Assembly (NCBI GenBank): GCA_024278435.1
Contig: JAJRTD010000051.1
Span: 1-7,560 of the forward strand
Length of the DNA stretch: 7,560 nt
Source: Gammaproteobacteria bacterium
Lineage (GTDB): Bacteria; Pseudomonadota; Gammaproteobacteria; SZUA-229
Reading direction: 5' to 3'
A model generated the notes under the pieces. The model had not been told where the DNA came from, did not search any database, and saw only the letters and a program-made list of their open reading frames with translations. Within the stretch, counting starts at the first letter, position 1, and every line of letters begins with the position of its first letter. A program made the translations under genes and the position numbers. Below are positions 1-5,787 of the stretch, piece after piece.

Positions 1-14
1 AATCAGGGAATAAC

Positions 15-1667
15 ATGAAAGCATCCGACCTGTTTGTAAAATGCCTGGAAGAAGAAGGCATCGAATACATTTTCGGCATACCCGGCGAAGAAAATGCCGA
101 CTTCATGATATCGCTGGAAAAATCAAAAAAGATAAAATTCATTCTTACCCGGCATGAACAGGGCGCCGCCTTTATGGCTGAGATTTATGGCCGCCTCACC
201 GGCACCACTGCCGGCTGTCTGGGTACACTGGGCCCGGGCGCAACCAACCTGATCACCGGCGTTGCCGATGCCAATATGGACCGCGCACCGCTGCTGGCAC
301 TCACCGGCCAGGGTTCGTCGCACCGCCTGCACAAGGAATCCCACCAGATCATGGACGTGGTTAAAATGTTTGAGCCGGTCACCAAGTGGTCAACCAGCGT
401 TATCCACCAGGACAATATTCCCGAAATTATCCGCAAGGCAGTGCGCGTTGCCCGCTCGGAAAAACCCGGTGCCGCCCATATTGAGCTGCCGGAAGACATC
501 GCCAAGCTGAATGCCATTACCAATCCCCTGTACCCGCAACGCTTTCGGCGTTCGGTAACCGATGACAAGATTATCGACCAGGCTTATGAAATCATAAAGA
601 ATGCCAAACACCCACTTATCCTTGCCGGCAATGGCTGCATCCGCCGCCGTGCCAGCAAGCAGCTGCGCCTGTTCTGTGAACAGACCGGCATCGGTGTTAT
701 CAACACCTTTATGGCCAAGGGCTGTGTCGATATGGATGCCGACTACTGCCTGTATACCGTTGGTCTGCAGGCCCGTGACGTCGTTGCCTGTACACTGGAC
801 GCTGCCGATGTCGTGATAACCATCGGTTATGACATGGTGGAATATCACCCCAGCCTGTGGAACAGGAACAAGGACCGGCAGATTATTCACGCCGATTTTG
901 TGCCCGCCGAAATCGATGCCAACTACCGCCCCGAGACCGAACTGGTCGGCGACCTGGCACATACACTGTGGATGTTAAACGCCCGGGTGGCGGCCGATGG
1001 CGGGCTGAAATTCGATACCTCACACCAGGCGGCTACCCGGCGCACCATGAGCGATGAAATTGCCATGCACAAGGATGATGATACCGAGGGCTGTATCCGG
1101 CCACAAAAAGTGCTGTGGGACTGCCGCCAGGTAATGGGGCCGCATGACATACTGCTGTCCGATGTCGGCGCCCATAAAATGTGGATAGCCCGTCACTACC
1201 AGTGTCATGAACCCAATACCTGTTTGATACCCAACGGCTTCTGCTCCATGGGCTTTGCCCTGCCCGGTGCCATTTCCGCCGCCCTGGTTCATCCCGAACG
1301 ACGCATTATGTCGATCTCCGGTGATGCCGGTTATTTAATGAACGTACAGGAAATGGAAACCGCCAGGCGCCTGAACGTCAATATCGTGACCATGATCTGG
1401 GAAGACCATGAATATGGCCTGATTGCCTGGAAACAGCAGAACGAATTCGGCAAGCACACCGACCTTTCCTTCGGTAATCCGGACTGGCTGAAACTGGCCG
1501 ACTCCTTTGGCTGGAACGGGCACAAGGTGGAAAACAGCCGCGACCTGGTCGACACCCTGGAAAAAGCCTTTAACGAAGAAGGCCCCAGCCTGGTAGTAAT
1601 ACCAATCGACTATCGTGAAAATTTGTTACTAACAGAAAGACTCGGCAATATTTGTTGCCCGATATAA
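15..1667 (+). CDS. Acetolactate synthase-like thiamine-diphosphate enzyme (large/catalytic subunit family)
   Basis: This 550-residue protein belongs to the TPP-dependent acetolactate synthase/pyruvate decarboxylase superfamily, whose members decarboxylate a 2-oxoacid and often ligate the resulting carbanion to a second carbonyl compound. The N-terminal TPP (PYR) domain spans about residues 1-170 and has the GIPGEEN start and the catalytic Glu48 in RHEQG. The central domain covers about 190-320. The C-terminal PP domain, about 375-530, has GDAG at 436-439 with metal ligand Asp437 and, 27 residues later, Asp464 in WEDHEYGL, where many synthases have Asn. Length is normal for the family. The ATG at 15 follows an AGGGA ribosome site with 5 nt spacing. 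The DYREN...LTERLG tail resembles the catabolic-type, stand-alone ALS group, and no ilvN-like small subunit lies beside it in the window. The downstream aldehyde dehydrogenase suggests a catabolic job. The family call is firm; the substrate is unknown, and a sulfoacetaldehyde- or glyoxylate-type or other 2-oxoacid enzyme is not excluded. Confidence 0.9.
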   Translation: MKASDLFVKCLEEEGIEYIFGIPGEENADFMISLEKSKKIKFILTRHEQGAAFMAEIYGRLTGTTAGCLGTLGPGATNLITGVADANMDRAPLLALTGQGSSHRLHKESHQIMDVVKMFEPVTKWSTSVIHQDNIPEIIRKAVRVARSEKPGAAHIELPEDIAKLNAITNPLYPQRFRRSVTDDKIIDQAYEIIKNAKHPLILAGNGCIRRRASKQLRLFCEQTGIGVINTFMAKGCVDMDADYCLYTVGLQARDVVACTLDAADVVITIGYDMVEYHPSLWNRNKDRQIIHADFVPAEIDANYRPETELVGDLAHTLWMLNARVAADGGLKFDTSHQAATRRTMSDEIAMHKDDDTEGCIRPQKVLWDCRQVMGPHDILLSDVGAHKMWIARHYQCHEPNTCLIPNGFCSMGFALPGAISAALVHPERRIMSISGDAGYLMNVQEMETARRLNVNIVTMIWEDHEYGLIAWKQQNEFGKHTDLSFGNPDWLKLADSFGWNGHKVENSRDLVDTLEKAFNEEGPSLVVIPIDYRENLLLTERLGNICCPI

Positions 1668-1716
1668 TTGTTTCACCCCAGAAGTACAGAAAACACGAAA
1701 AAACAGATTGCCTGGC

Positions 1717-1888
1717 CACGGATGAATGCAGATATACACAGGTATGTTCACTGTCATCCTGAGTGCAACGAAGTGAAGTCGAAGGATCTGGCTCCACGGT
1801 CATTCGTTGAAATCAGATCCTTCGGCTACGCTAAAGCTTCGCTCAGGATGACATAAATTAAATCTGGATTTATCCGCGTTCATCTGTA
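1717..1888. repeat. Nested inverted-repeat element: imperfect outer arms around an inner hairpin
   Basis: Most of the gap between the TPP enzyme and the aldehyde dehydrogenase is one symmetrical structure. The outer arms are 1717-1742 (beginning CACGGATGAATGCAGATA) and 1863-1888; the reverse complement of the right arm matches the left at 18 of 26 positions, and most mismatches are transitions. An inner, better-conserved inverted repeat lies inside at 1752-1853. No protein is encoded; short open frames through it read only repeat sequence. Arms of this kind (CACGGATGAA... and ATCCGCGTTCATCTG) recur, to my recollection, as dispersed intergenic motifs in many environmental bacterial genomes. 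The element could be a non-autonomous mobile element (MITE- or REP-like), or two independently acquired repeats. If transcribed it would fold into a long hairpin between the two genes. The symmetry is directly visible; mobility and function are inferred. Confidence 0.7.
1752..1853. repeat. Inner inverted repeat of the TGTCATCCTGAG...CGAAGGATCTG type
   Basis: Two head-to-head copies of a repeat unit face each other across a 23-nt spacer (1791-1813). The left copy is 1752-1790 (39 nt) and the right is 1814-1853 (40 nt, complementary strand). In the same orientation both begin with TGTCATCCTGAG (12 of 12 identical) and end with CGAAGGATCTG (11 of 11), while the 16-17 nt in between have diverged. 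Each unit can also pair with itself through ATCCT/AGGAT. This resembles a widespread REP-like family with the core TCATCCTGAG...GAAGGATC found in intergenic DNA of unrelated bacteria (from memory, not checked). The conserved ends with variable centres suggest that the termini are what is recognised, or that pairing between them is selected. The hairpin could also act as a transcript-stabilising or attenuating structure between the flanking genes, although no U-tract marks it as a standard terminator. Confidence 0.8.
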
Positions 1889-1911
1889 AAAAAACAAAGA
1901 GGAACAGATTC

Positions 1912-3348
1912 ATGTCAGACCATTTCAAACTACAGGTTCCCGGCGCCACGGCCGCCGGCACCGTTAATGTTACTGCGCCTTATGACGGCGAGCTTATCGC
2001 CACCATCGAAACCGGTGATGCCGCGGCGGTGGAAACCGCACTGAGCACCGCTTATACACTGTTCAACGACAGAAAAAACTGGCTCACCGCCGAGCAGCGC
2101 ATCAGGGTACTGGAAAAAACCACCGACATTATGCAGTCACACTTTGATGAACTGGCCATCGAAGCGGCGCGCGAAGGCGGCAAACCGTTAATCGATTCCC
2201 GCGTGGAAGTTGCCCGCGCCATTGACGGCATGAAGAACTGTGTCGAAGTCATCCGCAGCAGCCATGGCGAGGAAATACCCATGGGCAAGAACGCCGCTTC
2301 AATGAACCGCCTCGCCTTTACCACCCATGAACCCATCGGCGTGGTGGTCGCGGTCAGCGCCTTCAACCACCCGCTTAACCTGGCAGTACACCAGATCGGC
2401 CCGGCCATTGCCGCCGGCTGCCCGGTGATTATCAAACCGGCCGAGGATACCGCGCTATCCTGCTTCCGCCTGATCAATATTCTGCACGAAGCTGGCCTGC
2501 CCAAAGGCTGGTGCCAGGGCATTGTCACCGACAGCCATGACAGCGCCACCTTACTGGTAACCGACAAACGGGTTGGCTTTTTCAGCTTTATCGGCAGTGC
2601 CAATGTCGGCTGGATGTTACGTTCAAAACTGGCGCCCGGCGCCCGCTGCGCGCTGGAACACGGTGGTGTTGCGCCGGTGATCGTGGCCGCCGATGCCGAC
2701 ATGAATGACACCGTTGCCCTGCTGGCCAAAGCCGGTTTCTACCATGCCGGCCAGGTCTGTGTTTCGGTGCAGCGCGTTTATGCCGAGAAAGGCATTGCCC
2801 GCCAGCTTGCCGACAGCATTGCCGCGGCCGGTAATAAAATGAAGATCGGCGACCCGACACTGTCCGATACCGATATCGGCCCGCTGATTCGCCACGCTGA
2901 AACCGATCGCGTTCAACAATGGGTACAGGATGCTGTCGACAAAGGCGCCGAGCTTGTATCCGGCGGCCAGAAAATTTCAGACAGCTGCTACCAGGCCACC
3001 GTACTATTCAACCCGCCGGAAGATGCAATTATTTCAAAAAACGAGATTTTCGGTCCGGTGATCTGTGTGTACGAATACGAGGATATTGATGATGCCCTCA
3101 GCCGTGCCAACAGCCTGGACGTTGCGTTTCAGGCGGCGGTATTCTCAAAAAACATCGACACCTGCATGTACGCCTTCAGACAGTTAAATGCATCTGCCGT
3201 TATGGTCAACGACCACACCGCCTTCCGCGTTGACTGGATGCCGTTTGCCGGACTCCGGCATTCCGGCCATGGTGTTGGCGGCATCCCGCATACCTTTGAA
3301 GATATGCAAATCAAAAAAATGATGGTGATCCGTTCCATGGCCTTATAA
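1912..3348 (+). CDS. NAD(P)-dependent aldehyde dehydrogenase
   Basis: This 478-residue protein is a member of the aldehyde dehydrogenase superfamily, which oxidises aldehydes to carboxylates with NAD(P)+ in the cytoplasm. Visible active-site residues are Asn152 (AFNHP), Lys175 (IIKPAED), the cofactor loop FIGSANVG at 226-233, general base Glu249, catalytic Cys283 (GQVC) and Glu378 (NEIFGPV). Glu249 and Cys283 are 34 residues apart, the same distance as Glu268 and Cys302 in mammalian ALDH2. Two family motifs are altered: LEHGG replaces the usual LELGG, and PFAGLRHSGHG replaces the common PFGGxKxSGxG near the C-terminus. Length is normal. The ATG at 1912 has an AGAGGA ribosome site 8 nt upstream, immediately after the inverted-repeat element. 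It is co-oriented with the TPP enzyme and may oxidise an aldehyde that enzyme makes; the 244-nt gap means co-transcription is uncertain. The C-terminal region recalls lactaldehyde/glyceraldehyde-type ALDHs, but the substrate cannot be assigned. Confidence 0.92.
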   Translation: MSDHFKLQVPGATAAGTVNVTAPYDGELIATIETGDAAAVETALSTAYTLFNDRKNWLTAEQRIRVLEKTTDIMQSHFDELAIEAAREGGKPLIDSRVEVARAIDGMKNCVEVIRSSHGEEIPMGKNAASMNRLAFTTHEPIGVVVAVSAFNHPLNLAVHQIGPAIAAGCPVIIKPAEDTALSCFRLINILHEAGLPKGWCQGIVTDSHDSATLLVTDKRVGFFSFIGSANVGWMLRSKLAPGARCALEHGGVAPVIVAADADMNDTVALLAKAGFYHAGQVCVSVQRVYAEKGIARQLADSIAAAGNKMKIGDPTLSDTDIGPLIRHAETDRVQQWVQDAVDKGAELVSGGQKISDSCYQATVLFNPPEDAIISKNEIFGPVICVYEYEDIDDALSRANSLDVAFQAAVFSKNIDTCMYAFRQLNASAVMVNDHTAFRVDWMPFAGLRHSGHGVGGIPHTFEDMQIKKMMVIRSMAL

Positions 3349-3553
3349 CAGGACCTGCTGATACACCGCCGCTAAACACGGATGTTCCATCGGCACAGAC
3401 CCTTAACTAAACCAGGGCCACCCTCAAAAAACCAGTCACTCGACCGTCTTAAAATACACTGCGCCCGGTATAAAAAACAGGTAAAAAGAACAGCAATTGT
3501 CGCTAAAAAGCCTATGAACATGGGCTGGAAAAACGTACTATTAATACTAAGAA

Positions 3554-3570
3554 GCTTATATCAAATAAGC
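3554..3570. promoter_or_regulatory. Short palindrome, possible operator upstream of the diguanylate cyclase
   Basis: GCTTAT and ATAAGC form a perfect 6-bp inverted repeat around a 5-nt centre (ATCAA). It lies 28 nt upstream of the cyclase start and 11 nt before the -10-like TATAGT, where a repressor or activator could act. It is too AT-rich and too short, and lacks an immediate T-run, for a standard terminator. A chance palindrome is possible in AT-rich DNA. Confidence 0.3.
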
Positions 3571-3581
3571 CGCCTGTTTTA

Positions 3582-3587
3582 TATAGT
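3582..3587 (+). promoter_or_regulatory. Possible -10 box (TATAGT) for the diguanylate cyclase gene
   Basis: TATAGT differs from the sigma-70 -10 consensus at one position and sits in the AT-rich stretch just before the cyclase gene. No good -35 box is visible at 16-18 nt spacing; the sequence there is TATCAA. Transcription from it would begin near 3594, only about 5 nt before the ATG at 3599, which would make that start nearly leaderless and would favour the in-frame ATG at 3617. Weak evidence. Confidence 0.3.
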
Positions 3588-3598
3588 ATGCAGCACCT

Positions 3599-4756
3599 AT
3601 GATTCTTACCGAAAAGATGAACTCAACACCAGCGCTGAACGAACTGGTCGATGCAGAGAAACTGCAGTTATTATTTCGCCAGTCATACCCGGCAATTTTT
3701 ATCAGCATTTTCAATGCGCTGGTACTGACCGCCATCCTGTGGTCGGTGCAGGATCACAGCCTGCTACTTGGCTGGTTTATTACCCTGCTTGGCACCGCAC
3801 TGGTGCGGCTTTATATTTTCACCCGTTACCGCAAGTTGTTACCACAGGGGCAGGACGTACTCTCCTGGGAAAAACCGTATTTCATAACACTATTGCTGTC
3901 ATCACTGGCATGGGGCGTCGGCGGCATGGTAATTCTGCCGGTTGATTCACCACTGCACCAGGCGGCTATTTTTGCTTTTTTAATCGGCATGTCCGGTGGC
4001 GCCATTTCAGTCTACTCGACACATCGCCTGATGACACTGTCTACCATCGCCATTCTTTTACTGCCGGTAACGACCTGGTTTGTTATACGCGGTGACATGA
4101 TCTTTACCGGGCTGGCCATTGCCTCGATTGTTTTCTTCCTGTCTTCAATACGCGCAACCCGCTCAATCAGCTCAACACTTCACCAGAACCTGCTGATGAC
4201 ACATGAGCTGAAAAGATCCAAGGAAGAAGCTGAAAAACTTGCCCGCATTGATGAGTTAACCGGTCTGTATAACCGCCGGGCTTTTTATGAACTGGGAAAA
4301 GTACTGGTCAGCCAGGCGCAGCGCAATAAAGAGCCACTGGCAATGATCATGATGGACATTGATAACTTTAAACTTGTTAATGACCGCTTCGGCCATGCCG
4401 CTGGTGACATTGCATTACAGGAAATTGGAAACATCATGTGCCAGCGACTGCGCAAGTCAGATGTATTTGCCCGTATCGGTGGCGAGGAATTTGCCCTGCT
4501 GCTGCCCGCAACAACAACCGAACAGGCCATGCAACTGGCCGATGAACTGCGCATGGTGATCTCCGGCACAGATATCCGCTTCGGCGAACAGCATTTTTCA
4601 CTCACTGCCAGCTTCGGGGTAACCTCCGGTGATTCTGATATTGACACCCTGGCACGGCAGGCAGACAACGCCATGTACCAGTCCAAGGATTCAGGGCGCA
4701 ACACCGTTATCTGTGACCAGGTTGATAATGCTGGTAAAGCAAAACCTGCTGACTGA
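3599..4756 (+). CDS. Membrane-bound diguanylate cyclase (six-helix sensor region plus GGDEF domain)
   Basis: This 385-residue inner-membrane protein should make cyclic-di-GMP from two GTP. The N-terminal half has six likely membrane helices at about residues 31-50, 54-74, 93-113, 122-140, 145-163 and 166-184, which I cannot assign to a named MASE family. A short charged helix (about 200-217) links them to the GGDEF domain at about 218-375. That domain has the DELTGLYNRR opening (218-227), metal ligand Asp253 in MDIDNFK, and an active-type GGEEF signature at 294-298. The product-inhibition I-site is present as RKSD (285-288), exactly five residues before the signature. All known catalytic features are intact, so activity is likely. 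The ATG at 3599 has no clear ribosome site; the ATG at 3617 (residue 7) is a plausible alternative and would not change the domains. The stop codon is 9 nt before the cupin gene, suggesting an operon. The signal sensed is unknown. Confidence 0.9.
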   Translation: MILTEKMNSTPALNELVDAEKLQLLFRQSYPAIFISIFNALVLTAILWSVQDHSLLLGWFITLLGTALVRLYIFTRYRKLLPQGQDVLSWEKPYFITLLLSSLAWGVGGMVILPVDSPLHQAAIFAFLIGMSGGAISVYSTHRLMTLSTIAILLLPVTTWFVIRGDMIFTGLAIASIVFFLSSIRATRSISSTLHQNLLMTHELKRSKEEAEKLARIDELTGLYNRRAFYELGKVLVSQAQRNKEPLAMIMMDIDNFKLVNDRFGHAAGDIALQEIGNIMCQRLRKSDVFARIGGEEFALLLPATTTEQAMQLADELRMVISGTDIRFGEQHFSLTASFGVTSGDSDIDTLARQADNAMYQSKDSGRNTVICDQVDNAGKAKPAD

Positions 4757-4765
4757 TATTTACCA

Positions 4766-5095
4766 GTGAAAAATCTGTTCGCTGACATTCCGGCAAGCCT
4801 TGAGACTGAGATAATTGAACGCCTTGTTACCACTGATGTCGTAACCATCGAACGCATAGTATCCATGGGACATACATCACCGGCAGACGGCTGGTATGAC
4901 CAGCAACACAATGAATGGCTGCTGGTTTTGAGCGGCGCAGCGGTACTGGCATTTGAAGATGGCACCGAGATCAGCATGAAACCCGGTGATACACTTGATA
5001 TTCCGGCACATAAAAAACACCGGGTAAAATGGACTTCGGCTGATACAGAAACCGTATGGCTGGCGGTACATTATGCCGCCACAGCGACCCGGTAA
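4766..5095 (+). CDS. Small single-domain cupin protein
   Basis: This 109-residue cytoplasmic protein is a one-domain cupin of the short type found widely in proteobacteria. The start is GTG at 4766. I chose it because the resulting N-terminus, MKNLFADIPASL, is typical of this cupin family and the next Met is residue 34, inside the fold. The first cupin motif is degenerate around 42-56 (GWYDQQHNEWLLVLSG, with His48 and Glu50 as possible metal ligands). The second motif is PGDTLDIPAHKKHRV at 73-87, with His82 and His85. It probably binds a divalent metal, but no reaction can be assigned; relatives are mostly annotated only as cupin-domain proteins. It begins 9 nt after the cyclase stop with no clear ribosome site of its own, so translation is likely coupled to the upstream gene. 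The next gene follows after 17 nt. Confidence 0.85.
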   Translation: MKNLFADIPASLETEIIERLVTTDVVTIERIVSMGHTSPADGWYDQQHNEWLLVLSGAAVLAFEDGTEISMKPGDTLDIPAHKKHRVKWTSADTETVWLAVHYAATATR

Positions 5096-5112
5096 ATAAT
5101 TCGAGGTAAAAA

Positions 5113-5679
5113 ATGAGCGATACAGATAACTTTGATTACGGCCCTTTAACGCAACTGATCGGTACCTGGAAAGGTGACAAAGGTGTTGATATCGCACCCG
5201 ATCCGGATGGCACAGAAAATAACCCGTATTACGAAATCATTACCTTTAATGCCATCGGTGATGTCACCAATGCCGAGTCCCAGGTTTTGACCGCCCTGCA
5301 CTACCGGCAAATCGTACGGCGAAAATCCAATGACAGGGTATTCCATGATGAAACCGGTTACTGGATGTGGGATGCAGCATCCCGCACCGTCATGCACTCC
5401 CTGACCATCGCCCGGGGCGTATGCGTTCTGGCCGGTGGCAAGTACAGCAGTGAAACCGATGCCGAAGGTAATGTGGTGCTGAATGTTGCGGCTAGCATTG
5501 ATGACAAAAACTGGTCTATCGTGCAGTCACCCTTTATGCAGGAAAACGCACGCACCACAGAATTCCGTCACACCATTACCGTGGGCAATGGCAAACTCAT
5601 CTACTCGGAAACAACCATGGTTGATATCTACGGTAATATTTTTGAACATACCGACGACAACGAATTGCTGTGCCAGTAA
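5113..5679 (+). CDS. Nitrobindin/FABP-like heme-binding beta-barrel protein
   Basis: This 188-residue soluble protein resembles the nitrobindin-like (THAP4 heme-binding, former DUF1794) beta-barrel family. It has the N-terminal GTWKGDKG motif at 17-24, matching the GxWxGxG entry of the barrel. It also has the internal FHDETGYWMWD block at 77-87, similar to the HRETGFWRWD block of nitrobindins, and alternating beta-strand sequence to the end. In nitrobindins a histidine near the C-terminus ligates heme; His179 in IFEHTDDNEL is the best candidate. Characterised nitrobindins bind ferric heme and react with NO or peroxynitrite, but this branch is somewhat longer and I cannot confirm heme binding. 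No signal peptide is visible, so it should be cytoplasmic. The ATG at 5113 follows GAGGT with 5 nt spacing. It lies 17 nt after the cupin and is probably the last gene of the cyclase-cupin-barrel operon. Confidence 0.78.
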   Translation: MSDTDNFDYGPLTQLIGTWKGDKGVDIAPDPDGTENNPYYEIITFNAIGDVTNAESQVLTALHYRQIVRRKSNDRVFHDETGYWMWDAASRTVMHSLTIARGVCVLAGGKYSSETDAEGNVVLNVAASIDDKNWSIVQSPFMQENARTTEFRHTITVGNGKLIYSETTMVDIYGNIFEHTDDNELLCQ

Positions 5680-5700
5680 ATTAGAAAGGTTCCGTATTTT

Positions 5701-5738
5701 TGCCATACTGTGGCATAAGCCTGAATTCTGGTTATAAT
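5701..5738 (+). promoter_or_regulatory. Promoter with perfect -10 box and overlapping palindrome, for the PAS-GGDEF-EAL gene
   Basis: A perfect TATAAT lies at 5733-5738, 49 nt before the ATG of the downstream gene. The -35 position (about 5710-5715) has no good TTGACA match; instead it coincides with the right half of the inverted repeat TGCCA-N5-TGGCA (5701-5715). A palindrome over a weak -35 is a common layout for activator- or repressor-controlled promoters. The gap it sits in (5680-5787) contains no gene, so the last gene is likely transcribed separately from the upstream operon, though read-through is possible since no terminator is apparent. Confidence 0.5.
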
Positions 5739-5787
5739 GGTTACCAGCCACGACACAAGCTGATACCAGGTCGTTGTCGGAAAAACT

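Larger units (their letters stand above)
3349..3598. other. Non-coding gap between aldehyde dehydrogenase and diguanylate cyclase
   Basis: These 250 bases separate the metabolic pair from the c-di-GMP block and become visibly AT-richer toward the right end, as expected for a promoter region. I see no convincing rho-independent terminator after the dehydrogenase and no RNA gene. An open frame entering from 3382 continues into the next gene in another frame, has a poor ribosome site and gives a composition unlike a real protein, so I do not call it. The small palindrome at 3554-3570 and the -10-like box at 3582-3587 are listed separately. Confidence 0.6.

Noticed and set aside
390..962. Minus-strand open frame (190 codons) inside the TPP enzyme gene
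   Set aside because: Antisense shadow of a well-supported gene; Gly/Val/Ile-Asp-rich translation without recognisable motifs or a ribosome site.
1372..1413. Loss of the canonical Asn metal ligand in the TPP motif (WEDHEYGL) as a sign of inactivity
   Set aside because: The aligned ligand position holds Asp464, as in catabolic acetolactate synthases with a WVDNGYN motif, so this is a family variant rather than a defect.
1751..1853. CRISPR-like array
   Set aside because: Only two units in opposite orientation with one spacer; no direct repeats and no cas genes.
1668..1856. Small open frames on both strands through the repeat-filled gap
   Set aside because: They translate the inverted repeats themselves; no ribosome site and no protein-like composition.
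2052..2729. Long minus-strand open frame (225 codons) inside the aldehyde dehydrogenase
   Set aside because: It lies wholly antisense to a gene with a complete set of ALDH catalytic residues, its translation is Ser/Ala/Thr-rich with no family motif, and it reflects codon bias on the opposite strand.
3377..3384. CACGGATG matching the first 8 bases of the outer repeat arm at 1717
   Set aside because: Eight bases with no extension on either side; likely chance, though a decayed repeat copy cannot be excluded.
3349..3430. Possible rho-independent terminator after the aldehyde dehydrogenase
   Set aside because: Only 3-4 bp stems (for example CCCT at 3400 with AGGG at 3414) and no stem followed directly by a T-run; too weak to call.
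3382..3945. Plus-strand open frame (187 codons) running from the gap into the cyclase gene
   Set aside because: It overlaps the cyclase by about 350 nt in a different frame, has a basic, low-similarity translation and no good ribosome site; the cyclase frame has clear helices and GGEEF.
4716..4735. ACCAG-N10-CTGGT inverted repeat near the cyclase 3' end
   Set aside because: Five-bp stem inside coding sequence with no T-run; no better than chance.
4285..4977. Minus-strand open frame (230 codons) across the cyclase end and cupin
   Set aside because: It spans two genes antisense, is Ser-rich with no domain, and is explained by the codon use of the real genes.
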